Program-made: the position numbers and the translations under genes
Notes under the pieces: model-generated
Databases searched by the model: none
Told to the model about the DNA's origin: nothing
Seen by the model: only the letters and a program-made list of their open reading frames with translations
Assembly: GCA_036925085.1 (NCBI GenBank)
Contig: JAUPFP010000023.1
Location: 2,752,278 to 2,816,277, forward strand
Reading direction: 5' to 3'
DNA length: 64,000 nt
Source of the DNA: Brachycybe producta
Taxonomy: Eukaryota > Arthropoda > Diplopoda > Playtdesmida > Andrognathidae
Part shown: positions 32,262-44,540 of the stretch, piece by piece
How positions within the stretch are numbered: position 1 is the stretch's first letter
How the letters are laid out: every line of letters begins with the position of its first letter

Positions 32262-33204
32262 AGTGTAGACGCCTCTCGAATTCTGCTTATTCTTTCCGGT
32301 GCAAAATGGAAAGAAACTAGAAGGGTAGCTAGCTCATTTGTCTAAATGTATCTTCAAGTTGAAATCTTTCAAAGTAAACTTAGTATGTCATATTGAAAAT
32401 AACCCTCCCAACTTAAAAAAGGCTACATCGCAAAATTACTTTGAAAAATCTTCACGAAGAGCGCTAGTATCGTTTTTCGATTGAGCCCATAGATCAAATG
32501 TTAAAGAAAAAACATTAATTTTTAAAATACACAGTCGCGGCGGCAATATGTTTATTTCTCATATTTAAAGTTGTCCAATTTTAATTTTTCAAAGTGCAAT
32601 GTGCACCTTAAATATATGTTTATCTAGTGTTAGAACGACAAAAAATTGGTAAGTGTGGTTCTATTTTTTTAAAAAAACTTTCAAAATCGCGAATTTTTTA
32701 ACTCTTATGTTATGGAAAAAACATCCATTAAAATGCTCGTAAAATACCTAAAAATAATTTTATAAAACCACATTTTAACCACAGTGAAGCCAACACATTG
32801 GCGCACGTGCTGATTTTTTTCTGGTTTTTTAAAATTATTTTTGTATTTTTACGAGCATTTTAATGGATGTTTTTTTTTTTCTTGTGAGCGCGTATACTCA
32901 ATGGAGTTTAACATAAAGAGTTAGAAATTCGCGATTTTTAAAGTTTTTAAAAAACATAAACGCACTTACCAATTTTTCGTCATTCTATCACTCGATCCGC
33001 ATATATTTAAGGTGCACATTGCATTTTGAAAACTTAATATTGGACAACTTTAAATATGAAAAATAAACATATTGCCGCGATTGTGTATTTTAAAAATTAA
33101 CATTTTTTCTTTAACATTGGGTCTATGGGCTTAATAGAAAAACCGATGCTAGCGCTCTTCTGCGGACATTTTTTGAAGTAATTTTGTTATGTGTAGCCTC
33201 TTAA
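32262..33204. mobile_element. F3 fragment interrupted by a TTAA-flanked element (TTAA family, copy 1)
   Basis: Left: an F3 arm (AGAAACTAGAAGGGTAGC) up to 32412. The inserted element (32417-33200) is flanked by TTAA at 32413-32416 and 33201-33204. Its long arms run from GGCTACATCGCAAAATTAC and AGAGCGCTAGTATCG to the inverted partner before GTGTAGCCTC. The centre holds CCACAGTGAAGCCAACAC, shared with 34508 and, in diverged form, with 41343 and 60626. Confidence 0.75.
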
Positions 33205-33500
33205 AGATAATAAATATATTGTACCATAGCCTCTTCATATGAGACTTTTTTCTATGGCTTATATTTGAGGTAGAAATTGCAAATTAGAAGCACACTTGGA
33301 ATTTCTTTTTCTTTTGCAGAATTTTTTAGTTTCCGATTGCACCCATTCATTCTGTTCTTTATTTCTTACTTCATAAAGAGATTGATCTTTTTTATATATA
33401 CTGTATAGGCCTATATCTTCTCATATAATATGAAAGCAACAGAATAATTTTAAATTTATTGTAATGGTCTTTTTCAAAAATCCTTACACATGATAAAAGT

Positions 33501-33808
33501 ACAGAGCCCTGTTAAGGACATTTGAGGGTTTTTTTTAAATCTCGACATTTCCACTTTTTCCAGAATCTCGACATTTCGACTTTAATCTCGACATTTCTGC
33601 CATGTTAATTATGCCATGTTGTGCGTACCATACTCTAATAATAAAATTATTGCAAGCGCCCTCTTGTAGCAGTAATAATTTTATTATTAGAGTATGGTGC
33701 GCACAACATGGCATGATTAACATGACAGAATAAATGAGATTAAATGTCGACAAGTCGAAATGGCTAGATTTTGGAAAAAAATCTCGCCTGTTCTTTACAG
33801 GGCTCCGT
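33501..33808. mobile_element. hAT-like element, ACAGAGCCCTGT ends, copy 1
   Basis: Left ACAGAGCCCTGT and right ACAGGGCTCCGT are inverted repeats. Flanks are ATAAAAGT (33493-33500) and ATAAAAGA (33809-33816), an 8-bp duplication with one mismatch. The centre is a strong palindrome, TAATTATGCCATGTTGTGCG with AATAATAAAATTATTGC inside. Another copy is at 50311. Confidence 0.75.
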
Positions 33809-33816
33809 ATAAAAGA

Positions 33817-34449
33817 TTTTTTATTAACGAAAAATCTTGATCATGATGAGGATTATGCATAGACATAATAAATATATAAACAACAAAAGTATCGACTTTT
33901 ACTAAAAGTACTTTACTTTTTCATTCTTATTGAAAATGGACTGTATTGGATTTGTCTCTAAGATACTGTCTCTTTCTCCCTTTGTACTTCAATTCACTTG
34001 GTCTTTTTTTTTTTTCTTTCTAATTAATCCTTAATTATCAAGTGTTCGTTAAGACCAACAGGTTACTTCTGGGTTTCAGAAGGAAAAACAAAAAAGTCTA
34101 ATAATGTAAAAGTGCACTCAAAATAGTCACGTTAAGCCCTTTGAGTTTCTCCTCAAAAAGGTTGGGGGGGGGGGAGGGGGGATGAAACTTCAATATAGGC
34201 CTAATATATACGGACCTACATGATGAGCTTTGTAAATATTTAGTTAATATGGCATTACATTTATCATTAATATACAATTGAATCTTTGTTTTTTGTTTTT
34301 GAGTCACGACCAAAATAAGAAATATTCTTTTTTTCTTCTTCTGAGTAAACATATGACTTAAACATGTTAAGATTTCCCTATAGACTTTTTTTTTTCAAAT
34401 GTGGATATTATTATGTTGATTGATATATTCGTTATACTATATTGAAAAA
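33817..34449. other. Gene-free spacer
   Basis: T-rich, with a G run at about 34163-34181. No signals. Confidence 0.45.
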
Positions 34450-35371
34450 TTAAGGGTGGCTTTATAAATATGAGGTCTCCTGAGGTCTCTTCTCTCCACT
34501 TGAGGTTTTAAGAGGCTAATTCACAAAATTACTTCGAAAAATCTCCGCAAAGAGCGCTAGCATCGTTTTTCTATACTGTGTTATATTAAAAAAAATCTAT
34601 TAAAATGCTAGTAAAAATACCTAAAAATAATTTAAAAAAAAAACACAATTAAACCACAGTGAAGCCAACACATTGGCGCACGTGCTGATTTTTTTTTCTG
34701 GTTTTTTAAAATTATTTTTACGTGTTTTTATGAGCATACAAGTGCGTACTCAAAGAAGTTTGACATAAGAGTTAAAAATTCGCGATTTTAATATAGTTTT
34801 TAAGGTGCACATTGCACTTTGAAAAATTAAAATTGGACAACTTTAAATATGAAAAATAAACATATTTGCCGCCAATGTGTATTTTAAATATTAACGTTTT
34901 TTAAACATTGGATCTATGGGCTCAATAGCAAAACGATACTAGCGCTCTTTGTGGGAATTTTTTTAATGTTATTTTGTGATGTAGCCTCTTAAGAAAATTC
35001 ATATTTTTGTAAACTAGAATGGTTGGTGAGAACGTTAAAAAGTTTTTACATGATAATGATATCTTTCAAAATAAACTTTTTATAACAGTTTGAAAAAGAC
35101 AAAACTATTTTTTAATTGGAAAAAAACTCCCAAAATATGGTGGATCATATTCAAACTTCTATAAAAATGTTTATTTTTTAAGATATTGTCATGTAGTAAC
35201 TTTTTAGCTATTCTAGTTTTGAAAACAATTTGAATTTTTTCATAATGGTGTTTCTTTAAAAAAATGTTTGCTTGACGTTTTTGCGTTCAAATTTGTACAA
35301 AAAAACGTCTATAGCATTAGTTACACTGCAGGGGAGAAAAAAAGCAACATGAATATCTATAAAGCCACCAC
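34450..35371. mobile_element. F1 foldback element, copy D
   Basis: Left TTAAGGGTGGCTTTATAAAT (34450), right TATCTATAAAGCCACC (near 35371). The inner arms are AAACTAGAATGGTTGGTGAG and TAGCTATTCTAGTTTTG. Interrupted by the TTAA-family element. Confidence 0.72.
34508..34992. mobile_element. TTAA-family element, copy 2, inserted in F1-D
   Basis: Flanked by TTAA at 34508-34511 and 34989-34992. Left GAGGCTAATTCACAAAATTA and right TAATGTTATTTTGTGATG then TAGCCTC are long inverted arms. Removing the element and one TTAA restores a continuous F1 arm (GAGGTTTTAAGAAAATTCAT), direct evidence of TTAA duplication. Confidence 0.85.
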
Positions 35372-35885
35372 CTTGTTTTCATTTGAAATTATAAATTATA
35401 ATTTTTGCGTGAGAGAAGAGGGTCAGCAAAAAAAAAAAAGAAGAACATATCATGAAATTCATTAATTTCAATGTTGTTGTTTTTTCTGTCAATATTTGTA
35501 GGGTTTTCTTCTTTATATAAATAAGAGTTACTAAAAATAAACACTATTATTCCGTGAGTGTAACTTGAAAGTATTCTCATTAAAAAAAAAACATTGTAAT
35601 TGTAGTTGAAGCTTATAAAATATACCAATATATATAGGATATAGAAAGAGATATTGAAAGTTTTGCCAACGTAAATCTGATAATTGTGTATTTTTTTTTT
35701 CTTCTTCATAATGATGATAATGATGATGATGATGAACAACGATTAAATTTCACATTATATGTGCATTAGTTTAGATTCTTGTTATTAAAACAAGTTAGGA
35801 TGACTATATAAGTGTTATTATTATATTCAAAACATGTAATGTGGTGCTGATTCATACATTACATATTAATATAATAATAATAATG

Positions 35886-35922
<37 letters not shown>

Positions 35923-36345
35923 GTGATTGCGAAAAAGTGTCGCACTTGTTTAAATGTAAATATTTCCGTTTCTAACTTGAGAAAAATATTTGATTGGCTT
36001 TTTTTGTAAAAAAAAAAAAAAGGAACAAGGTTTTGTTTTTATTATAATTTTATTATTGTTATTAAAAGTTTTAAGTGTTGAGTTTCATTGAGAATGATAG
36101 GGTTCATTCAAATATTGAGACTTGAACACCCAATTTTCTCCCCACTCTTTCCTTATCTCATTCTCCGCACTTTTAAATGTATTTGATAAAAACGGAGAAG
36201 AGAGAGTGTTTTGCTGAGAAAGAAGTCTGAAGAATCAGATGTAGTTGACGTTATTAGTAATTTAGTTTTCATCAATATTTTTTTAGAAAAGGCATAATAT
36301 CAATCAATTCAACAGGTCTAATGTGTTAGCTTTTTGAGTGTTTTT
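35372..36345. other. Spacer rich in ATG/TAA triplet repeats
   Basis: ATG/GAT triplets (about 35709-35737), a TAA/ATA tract (about 35866-35921) and homopolymers. The 116-codon minus-strand frame is built on these. Confidence 0.55.
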
Positions 36346-36775
36346 TTAGAGGTGGGACGAACCCTAAATTTTGTCGAATCCGAATCCAAAAAAGTTCTCG
36401 AATCTCCCGAATATCTCGAATCTTTCATATAAAAATCCTATATTATTCATTAAGAAGATTCAAATAAATGAAATAAAATATTAAATTATTAATAATAAAA
36501 AAAACACAGTGTGGTAGCACTCAGGGTCGCCACAAGGTGATACTGGCGATCCGGGTAGCACCGAAATTGCAACAATCGCCGGGTTTTTTTTTTGTGTTAA
36601 TGAACGCTTTCTGTTGGACGTCAATGGAGATAAAACTAATTTTACCAAAGTTTTTAACAGTTTTTTTAAGGCTAAGATTTGAAATATTCAAAAGACGAAA
36701 AAAGCGCGAAGATTCAAGTTTTCGAAGCTCGAATATTTTTTTCAAGATTCGCGGATTCGAGGATTCGAATGTCTT
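36346..36775. repeat. Probable decayed TIR element, TTCGAATC-rich
   Basis: The left half has GAATCCGAATCC and TCTCGAATCT words; the right half has inverted AAGATTCGCGGATTCGAGGA. A foreign segment between (about 36505-36660) adds CTCAGGGTCGCCACAAGG. Termini unclear. Overlapping frames on both strands reflect the palindrome. Confidence 0.4.
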
Positions 36776-36973
36776 ATGCCTAGTTATTTTTCTATTGACA
36801 TTGATAGTAAGTTATAAAAACTTATCAATAATTATTTTTTTGAAATCTGTGAATTACTTATAGGCTTGAATTCAGACACTTGAACCTTTTTAACCTAAGT
36901 TTCAAGTGCTAAGTTTTCTTTTTTTTTCTTCTGAATTTGAAACTTATGGCTTTTCACATTTATGTTTTTTACT

Positions 36974-37049
36974 TGTAAATTAATATAACCCTAGGTAATA
37001 TTTGTAACTAGAAAGTTGTAAATATTACCTAGGATTATATTAATTTACT
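36974..37049. repeat. Near-perfect ~75-bp hairpin
   Basis: GTAAATTAATATAACCCTAG continues GTAATATTTGTAACT and is followed by AGTTGTAAATATTACCTAGG and ATTATATTAATTTAC. Loop of about 4-6 bases. Probably a miniature element reduced to its arms. Confidence 0.75.
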
Positions 37050-37409
37050 ATTTATTGTTAACAAATACTAATTAGTATTTCTGAACAACATTATCATCAG
37101 TATAATAATATGTATGTTAATAATTAAAATACATGTTAAAACATTAAAAATGATGTTAAATTACTATAAACTGGTAGAAAATCGTTGAAAGTTTTACTAA
37201 AAATTAAAACTGTAATCTACCAATGTTTATTTCAACAATTACTAACAAATTATAATAAAATGTTCTTTTTAATGAGTTTTATAATGGGGGGGGGAGAAAT
37301 ATATAGAATTTTATGTTCGGTGATTAAGTTCACTTTAAAATGCTTGTTGTGTTCACTTGTAATTCATTCAGTTTGAAAACAGCGGAAAATCTAAATATCA
37401 AAATATGGC
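37050..37409. other. A/T-rich spacer, nothing recognised
   Basis: No inverted repeats or exon signals; a short G run near 37288. Confidence 0.45.
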
Positions 37410-37728
37410 AGGCCCTTCATGTCAAAAATAGTACCCAGTTTTCATATTAAAAAGTCGTCTTTTCATATCAAGAAATTGACTTTTTGATATCAAAAATTAT
37501 ATTTTGCCATAAAAAATAGTGGTTCCGGTTGTCTGCCCCTCTACAGAGATAGATCTCGCTTGCTATTGGCTAAAAATAAGCATTCTCATGTTATTAACCA
37601 ATAAGAAACGAGAATTTTCTAGTCTGCAGACTGCGGTCATACAGGAACACACTTTTTGATATCAAAAAGTAACTTCTTGATATGAAAAGACGATTTTTTT
37701 TTATATCAAAAGTTGACATGAAGGGCCT
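37410..37728. mobile_element. TIR element, AGGCCCTTCATGTCAA ends
   Basis: Left AGGCCCTTCATGTCAAAA pairs with right GTTGACATGAAGGGCCT. Second-level pairs GTCGTCTTTTCATATCAAG and CTTGATATGAAAAGACG fold inside. A short unique centre remains. Target duplication not identified. Confidence 0.8.
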
Positions 37729-38788
37729 CTATCATATGATGAAAAGGCTCTTAATATAAGCAGCTCAATAGAATCATAGAATGATCTTTGAATTTGGACC
37801 CATTGTTTAATGCAAATGATAAGTTGTTTTGATTGAATTGTTGTTTTTTTTTTGTTTAGGATGTTAGTTTTAATTATGTAAAACAGCTCTTTTGCATTTG
37901 CCTTAATGTATTCTGAACCCGAATTCTCTTGTTATCTCACTATATTTAGATAATAAACGTATTATTTTAAGTCTATTTACTAGAAAAAGCTCACAACAAT
38001 ATCATTATATTGGATTAATCAACCAGTATAATTTAAAAACGTTCTACAGCTTATTTGACTTATTATATATATTTGGTTATCAAAAGAAAAACGGTAAAAA
38101 TCAGTGTAACTTCTATAAGATTATGACTGTTTTAGACGTTTTTCAACAGTAATTTTTTATTAAAAAAAATGGGGCTTTAAGGATGAAAATTGCCGTTAAT
38201 ATTGAGGTTATCTAATAGTATCGTTACATCGACATATTATCCTTACATCGACAAACCGATGGTATCGGCGCCGATCGATACTTAAGATTTTTTAACTTTT
38301 AAAAAATGCAGCAAACCCCCCCCCCCCCCAGAAATTGGAGATTACAAGCTAAAATAACAAATAAATCCATAATAAATTTAATAATCTGTAAGATTGAAGA
38401 AATTATGCTTTGTTTTCAACTAAAGAGGAGAACATTTAAGAAAAAATTCAGCTTAATTGATTTTTATTTAATCCAGAGTTTTCCTAGAAAACAGAAATTT
38501 TTCAGCCTTAATAATCTGTAACTTAAATAATCTCTTAGGTTACCATCATTCTACTTGAGTTGTAAGTTGTAACTTTAAATCGGTTTCTTTTTTTTTTCTT
38601 ATTAGTTTTTCAAGCATTTCATTAAATGAAATAATTCAAAATATAACATTTAAAGTTTTCGTATTGCTCATTATTGAGTTTTTTTTTTCTTTCTCGGAAG
38701 TTAGAATTTTGCAATGGTACTTTTTTAGAACTTGCTAAAGGAACTGACTGACTGGTTTCAGGAAATTTATAGAATGTGTCGAACATTC
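37729..38788. other. A/T-rich spacer
   Basis: Contains a C run (38317-38329) and CGATGGTATCGGCGCCGATCG-like palindromic words near 38260. No supported features. Confidence 0.45.
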
Positions 38789-39816
38789 AGGTGGCTTTTA
38801 TAGATATTTATTTTGTTTTCGTCTCTCCGGATGGCGCGCCTGCAATGGCTATTATATTCTAAGGCCCTTTCGGACCTCACGGACCACTAAATTCAAAATT
38901 TTAAATTCCGCGGACCACTAATATGATTTTTTTTTTTAAAAAAAAAGATAAATACGTTTGTGAAATAATGATCAGAGAACTTCCATTTTTTTAATATAAA
39001 ATCTTTAAAGGTTGTTTAATTGTAACAAAATTATTAAAGTTAGTTTAATTATTAGAAAATAATTGAAGCTTAGGGAGGAGAAGAAGCGTGTGGTGGGAGA
39101 AACTGAACGAAATGTAGCTCTCCTCGCGTGCCGTATTTTACGAGAACTGTACTAGACTCCAGTACATTTCGTGAATTTAGTGAAATATAAAGTCGAAAAT
39201 TGTCATTCAGAATAGAAGAATTTATTAAGAATATTTTTTTGTTTTATTATTAATAAAACAAAAAAAAATGCCAATATTGTCCAAATTTTTCTACTGACCA
39301 CCAAAAATTTCTCGCGGACCACCGGTTGGCGACTGCTGTTCTATAGGACGTTTCTTTTCCCCAACCCCGTGGTTTTGAGACAATTTATATCATTTTCAAG
39401 CGAACGTTTTTCAGGAGAAACATTACAAAAAAATTCAAAGTGTTTTAGAAACTAAAATAGTTGGTGATAATGCTAAAAGTTTTTTTTTTTTCATGATGAT
39501 ATATCTTTCAAAATAAACTTTTTATGACAAGTTTGAAAAAAGGCGAAAATAGTTTTTCACGAAAATGTCTAATGGAAAAACCAAAAAACGGATCATTTTC
39601 AAACTGAACTATAAAATCGTTTATTTTTTTAAAATATCGCCATGAAAAAACTTTTAGCATAATCTAGTTTTGAAAACAATTTGAAGTAAAGTTCGCCTGA
39701 CGTTTTTGCGTTTAAAATTTTTACAAAAAAAACATCTATGGAGCTTAGGATTAGCCACTGCAGTGGCTCCATTCGGAGGGACAAAAACAAAATAAATGTC
39801 TATAAAGCCACCTTAA
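38789..39816. mobile_element. F1 foldback element, copy E, with a nested insertion
   Basis: Left AGGTGGCTTTTATAGATATT and right TGTCTATAAAGCCACC-TTAA (to 39816). Best-preserved outer arms of the family, with GGATGGCGCGCC and GCCACTGCAGTGGCTCC. Interrupted at 38865-39338. Confidence 0.75.
38865..39338. mobile_element. Insertion in F1-E with hAT-like right end
   Basis: Inverted ends include CGGACCTCACGGACCACTAA and CTCGCGGACCACCGGTTGGC, finishing CGACTGCTG (inverted CAGCAGTCGCC). Flanks TTCTAAGG (38857-38864) and TTCTATAG (39339-39346) are similar 8-mers. Uninterrupted F1 copies read through TTCTATAGGA. Confidence 0.6.
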
Positions 39817-40757
<941 letters not shown>

Positions 40758-41087
40758 ATAACACAAAAAAGGGCATAAAATGAAGAGAGAAAGGCAGAAA
40801 AAACCGTAAAAACGGTATTATTATTGGATGTATCCATCTCACACGAATTCATTTCGCACGATGACGAGGGTTGGAGATGGAGGCTATAGCTACGTTTTTG
40901 ACTGAAACCAAATTAGAGAAAGTCATATCATCACACGATATGCGATAATCAAAGTGACTTTTTTTTGGGCCATCTGTAATTTGCTCTCGGATGATTCAAT
41001 TCCTATTCCAATTAAAAATCGAGGGCGGAAAAATAAATACCCAATTCGTCAAAATTTGGCGAACATTCATCAAAAATTTGTTGCCTC

Positions 41088-41197
41088 ATATGTACATGTG
41101 CATACACATGCGCGCACGCGTGTACATGTTCGTACACATGCGTGTACATGTGCGCACACATTGCACGCATGCGTGTACCATGTGCATACGCATGTTA
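41088..41197. repeat. Alternating purine-pyrimidine tract, Z-DNA-prone
   Basis: About 110 bp of almost continuous purine-pyrimidine alternation built from CATGTGCATACACATGCG and GTGTACATG-type words, with CGCGCACGCG at its core. It is internally self-complementary. It creates Cys/His/Thr-rich frames on both strands. Confidence 0.8.
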
Positions 41198-41261
41198 CAA
41201 TGAAAGAAAATTGGTTAAAGCAATGGAGGTCTCTAGGGTTCCTTGAATCCCTTGTTTTATG

Positions 41262-42170
41262 TAAGTTTGTGAAAATAACCAAACTTTAAGCAGACATTTT
41301 TAAAAAAGTTTATTTTAAAAGATATCAAACATGAAAATATCCTTAAGAGGCTAGATACATCGTTTAGTTCAAAATTTCTCCGAATGTAGGCGCTGCGATC
41401 GTTGTTGATTGAAAAACGGTTTTTTAACGTTTTTTCTCCCGGTTCGAAGTCACATAAAAATTAATAGAAAAATAATTTCGCGTCCTAACCTTATAAAAAG
41501 AAAACATTGTGAAGCCAGTAGATTAATGCACGTAAGAATTATTTTGTTATTGTTCTGAGTTGTTTTTAACGGGAGTTCTTCAAATGTTTGGATTACGGTT
41601 TTTTGCTCCTATGGGACTTAACATGGAGTTAAAAAAACGTAAGATTTTAAATTTTATTTAAAAATAGAAAGCCCTTTTAAAATTTAGAAAATGGAAACAT
41701 TGTGAAGCCAATACATGAATGTATGTGCTATTTATTTTGTTATTGTTCTAAATCAGTTTTAACGAGAGTTTTTCAAATGTTTGTGGGACGGTTTTTGATC
41801 CTATGGGATTTAACATGGGGTTGAAAAAACGAACGACTTTGAACCTTGTTTAAAAGTAGAAGGACCTTTTCAAAAATTATATAAATCGAGCAATTAAAGA
41901 ACAATACTTTTTATTGCATTTTGCACTTTACTGTATTTGAATTGAGCGATTGTGAGGCGATTTCTTGCAGTTTTAGTAACACCATATAAGAACACTCATT
42001 TGTCTCGTTGTCGTCTGCTCAAAACACCAAGATGGACGTGGATCTAGGCTCTTAAGTGTGATTGTGCTCATTCTACCTTCTAGCTTCTAAAAAACAGTTT
42101 CTAGTTTCTTTTAATTTTGCTCTTCTAAAAGATAGAAATAATCAAAGAGTTCGTAAATTGAGATGCACAT
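41262..42170. mobile_element. F3 copy interrupted by TTAA-family element, copy 3
   Basis: The F3 half on the left ends GATATCAAACATGAAAATATCC. The insertion (41347-42051) is flanked by TTAA at 41343-41346 and 42052-42055; F3 resumes with GTGTGATTGTGC and CTTCTAGCTTCTAAAA. Other F3 copies read CTC-TTAA-GTGATTG here, an empty site. Insert ends are GAGGCTAGATACA and GAGCCTAGATCCA (inverted). The 705-bp insert contains two ~195-bp tandem units with CATGGAGTTAAAAAAACG and GTGAAGCCA motifs. Confidence 0.85.
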
Positions 42171-43439
42171 TTCTGTAGCCTCTTAGCCTCCAACACTCGT
42201 CGTCATGCGAGATATATATTCGTATGAAATAGAACATTTGAGCATCTTTGAAGAAGTTAAGAATATTTTTTTTGAGGTCCTCTATGGGTTGGTTATCAGT
42301 GATTGCCCAATTTCAGGAGAAACGTCATGCTGTGGCTTTTCAATTTCAAGTCATTGGATTTAAATAAGAAAGAAAAATAGCCTATATTTTGTGTAGTAAT
42401 CACCTCAAGACTTTAAAAAAAAACTTTAAAAGTTTTGTAATATTCACCCACGCATAGTTACTTTATTTATGATAAACATTCTAAATGTTTTTTTTTTTTC
42501 TTCAAATAAAAGTAATTGTAATACAAACAAAATATTCTCAGGAGTCAAAAGAAAGGGGGGAAAAAAAAAGATTGGAATATAATATTACATTTTTTTGGTT
42601 GTTTTCTTCTAACCTCAATTTGGTATATTTATTTAGTCACGAAATGATGAGTATTTAGTTCAATGATGTCGGTGATCATCTTTTGATGTTTCTTCTTCTC
42701 TTTTTTTTTGGGGCAATTTTCTCAAGAAGTTTCTATGTATTTTTGTATATGTGTTTGTGTGGCTTCGATTTAGTGGCTACAAAACTAAATGACGATAATG
42801 GAGGAAAAGTGAGCAGTTACTTTAATTGACAAATAGAAAAAAATATATAAGAGCTAAGAGAAGAAAATGGAAGAAACTTTTTTTTTCTTCTTCTTTTCCA
42901 ACAGTTTTTCTTCAATCTAGTATGTTTTATGAAAGAGGAAGTGGTCACTTTATTTCAACCCACACATACAAACTTGCTTGACCACTAAAATATCTTTGGT
43001 TCTTTTTCTATATATAGGGTTCTATATATAAGCTTCATGTGGTGATTACTTTTATTACTGGTTTCTTTTTTTATTTTTAGAATGGGCTTTTTTGAGAGCG
43101 GAGAGGAGTGTCAATTATAAAAGTTCATCCAAAAAAAAATTATGCCCTTGTTATAATTTGATTTTTATTTTATTTTATTGAACAAGTTTTTTTTTGGTTC
43201 TTGTTGTAAAAAATAACAATTTCGTTGAATGGCTATTATTACAAGTTTATTTGTAATTTCTAATTCTCTTAAAGAAACCTCTAGAAATTTCTTTTCAAAA
43301 TATTGTCAATAAGTTACCCAACGATTACCAACACGATTTTAAAATTTTAAAATATGTAAATAAAACCATAAAAAAAGTAAAAATGAAGTGACTTTTCATG
43401 AGTCACCAAACAACACCATTTTAAATTTCCATAAAGAAA
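42171..43439. other. A/T-rich spacer
   Basis: T runs, ATATATAGGG words near 43010-43030 and TTTTATTTTATTTTATT near 43166. No coding or TIR signals. Confidence 0.45.
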
Positions 43440-43588
43440 ACAATTAGTTAGAATTAGGTGAAAACTTCAGTTAGCTCCGCCCTTAGCTCTGCCCAACATC
43501 AGACTACATAACCAGCCAATTAGAAGTTGCCAGTCGTCATAACAAGGGCGGAGCCAACTGAAGTTTTCACCTAATTCTAACTGCCTGT
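43440..43588. mobile_element. ACAGGC foldback, copy 4 (variant, short)
   Basis: ACAATTAGTTAGAATTAGG to TCTAACTGCCTGT, folding through GAAAACTTCAGTTAGCTCCG and GGAGCCAACTGAAGTTTTC. The centre retains GACTACATAACC and CCAATTAGAAGTTG. Confidence 0.75.
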
Positions 43589-43998
43589 AAAACTAAAGTC
43601 TCCCCCCCCATTTTGGTGGCAAAGATTGTCACCTCACATTTGCAGAATTCCTTAATGAAATATAATTATTCCCTATTCATATTCAACCCAATACAACCTT
43701 CCTTCTATGTGGAATAATTCAAATATTAAATCCATAGTACTTTGAAATGAAAGTAATGTGATTGTGACAACACATTAGAATTCGAGTAGAGTAGTAGACT
43801 TTGGGGGGGTTTTGTTGTCAATGTCTGTTGTTTGGTGGCGCATCTATCTGATAAAGTTCATTTATATGAAGTCAACTGATTTTTAATTTTTTAAATTATA
43901 TTAATGACTTATTTTAAATTTTAAGAATTGTTTTGGTAATCATTGAATGGTTCTTGACAATATTTTGACAAGAAATTTCTGGAGGTAATATGGCCTCT
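43589..43998. other. Spacer, nothing recognised
   Basis: A/T-rich with short C and G runs. Confidence 0.45.
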
Positions 43999-44488
43999 TT
44001 AAGAATGTAAGTAGATAATTTATTTTGTCCCTGTAGCATTAGATGATACTCTTAACTCTTGACTCAACTTTTTTTTTCACGTGGCAAACTTCTAATTGCG
44101 TCATCACTACTTCTACACGTGCTCTCTTCACTTATATTGTGTTGTGGGTAAGTTTGTCACGTGCTGATAATGGGTTGTTTTTCACAGGCATCTGTAGACA
44201 GCTTCAGAATTTCTTTGGCTCCGCCCTTTTATGAGCGTCAGACCAAATATCAAGAACCAATTAGAAATAAAAAGGGCAGGGCATGTGACATCAGATCCAG
44301 TAACAAACCAATTAGAAATCGATGACGCTCATAAAAGGGCGGAGCCAAAGAAATTCTGAAGCTGTCTATAGATGCGTGTGTTGTTTTGGACGCTTTTTTA
44401 GAGCTGAAAGGCTGCCACCTATGGATGTTGCAGGCGCCATCTACCTTGCATTTATTTACACAAGTATTTTTCTACAGAGCCTTCTTAA
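43999..44488. mobile_element. TTAA-bounded miniature element, copy 2, with nested ACAGGC foldback
   Basis: TTAA at 43999-44002 and 44485-44488. Shares TTTCACGTGGCAAAC, AATTGCGTCATC and TTGTCACGTGCTGATAAT with 51457 and, inverted, with 1490. The right end GCGCCATCTACCTTGCATTT is the inverted counterpart of 1530. Confidence 0.75.
44184..44379. mobile_element. ACAGGC foldback, copy 5
   Basis: Left ACAGGCATCTGTAGACAGC and right GCTGTCTATAGATGCGTGT. The arms include CAGAATTTCTTTGGCTCCG and the inverse GGAGCCAAAGAAATTCTG. Bordering sequence on both sides contains GTTGTTTT, which fits a ~8-bp duplication; the related element at 51457 is uninterrupted here. Confidence 0.8.
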
Positions 44489-44540
44489 GCCCAGAAATTT
44501 ATAAATTTGAACAACTTGAGCATTTACATACCACATACTA

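Noticed and set aside
40954..41289. Three overlapping Thr/His/Cys-rich frames on both strands
   Set aside because: Translation of the alternating purine-pyrimidine tract; no exon signals.
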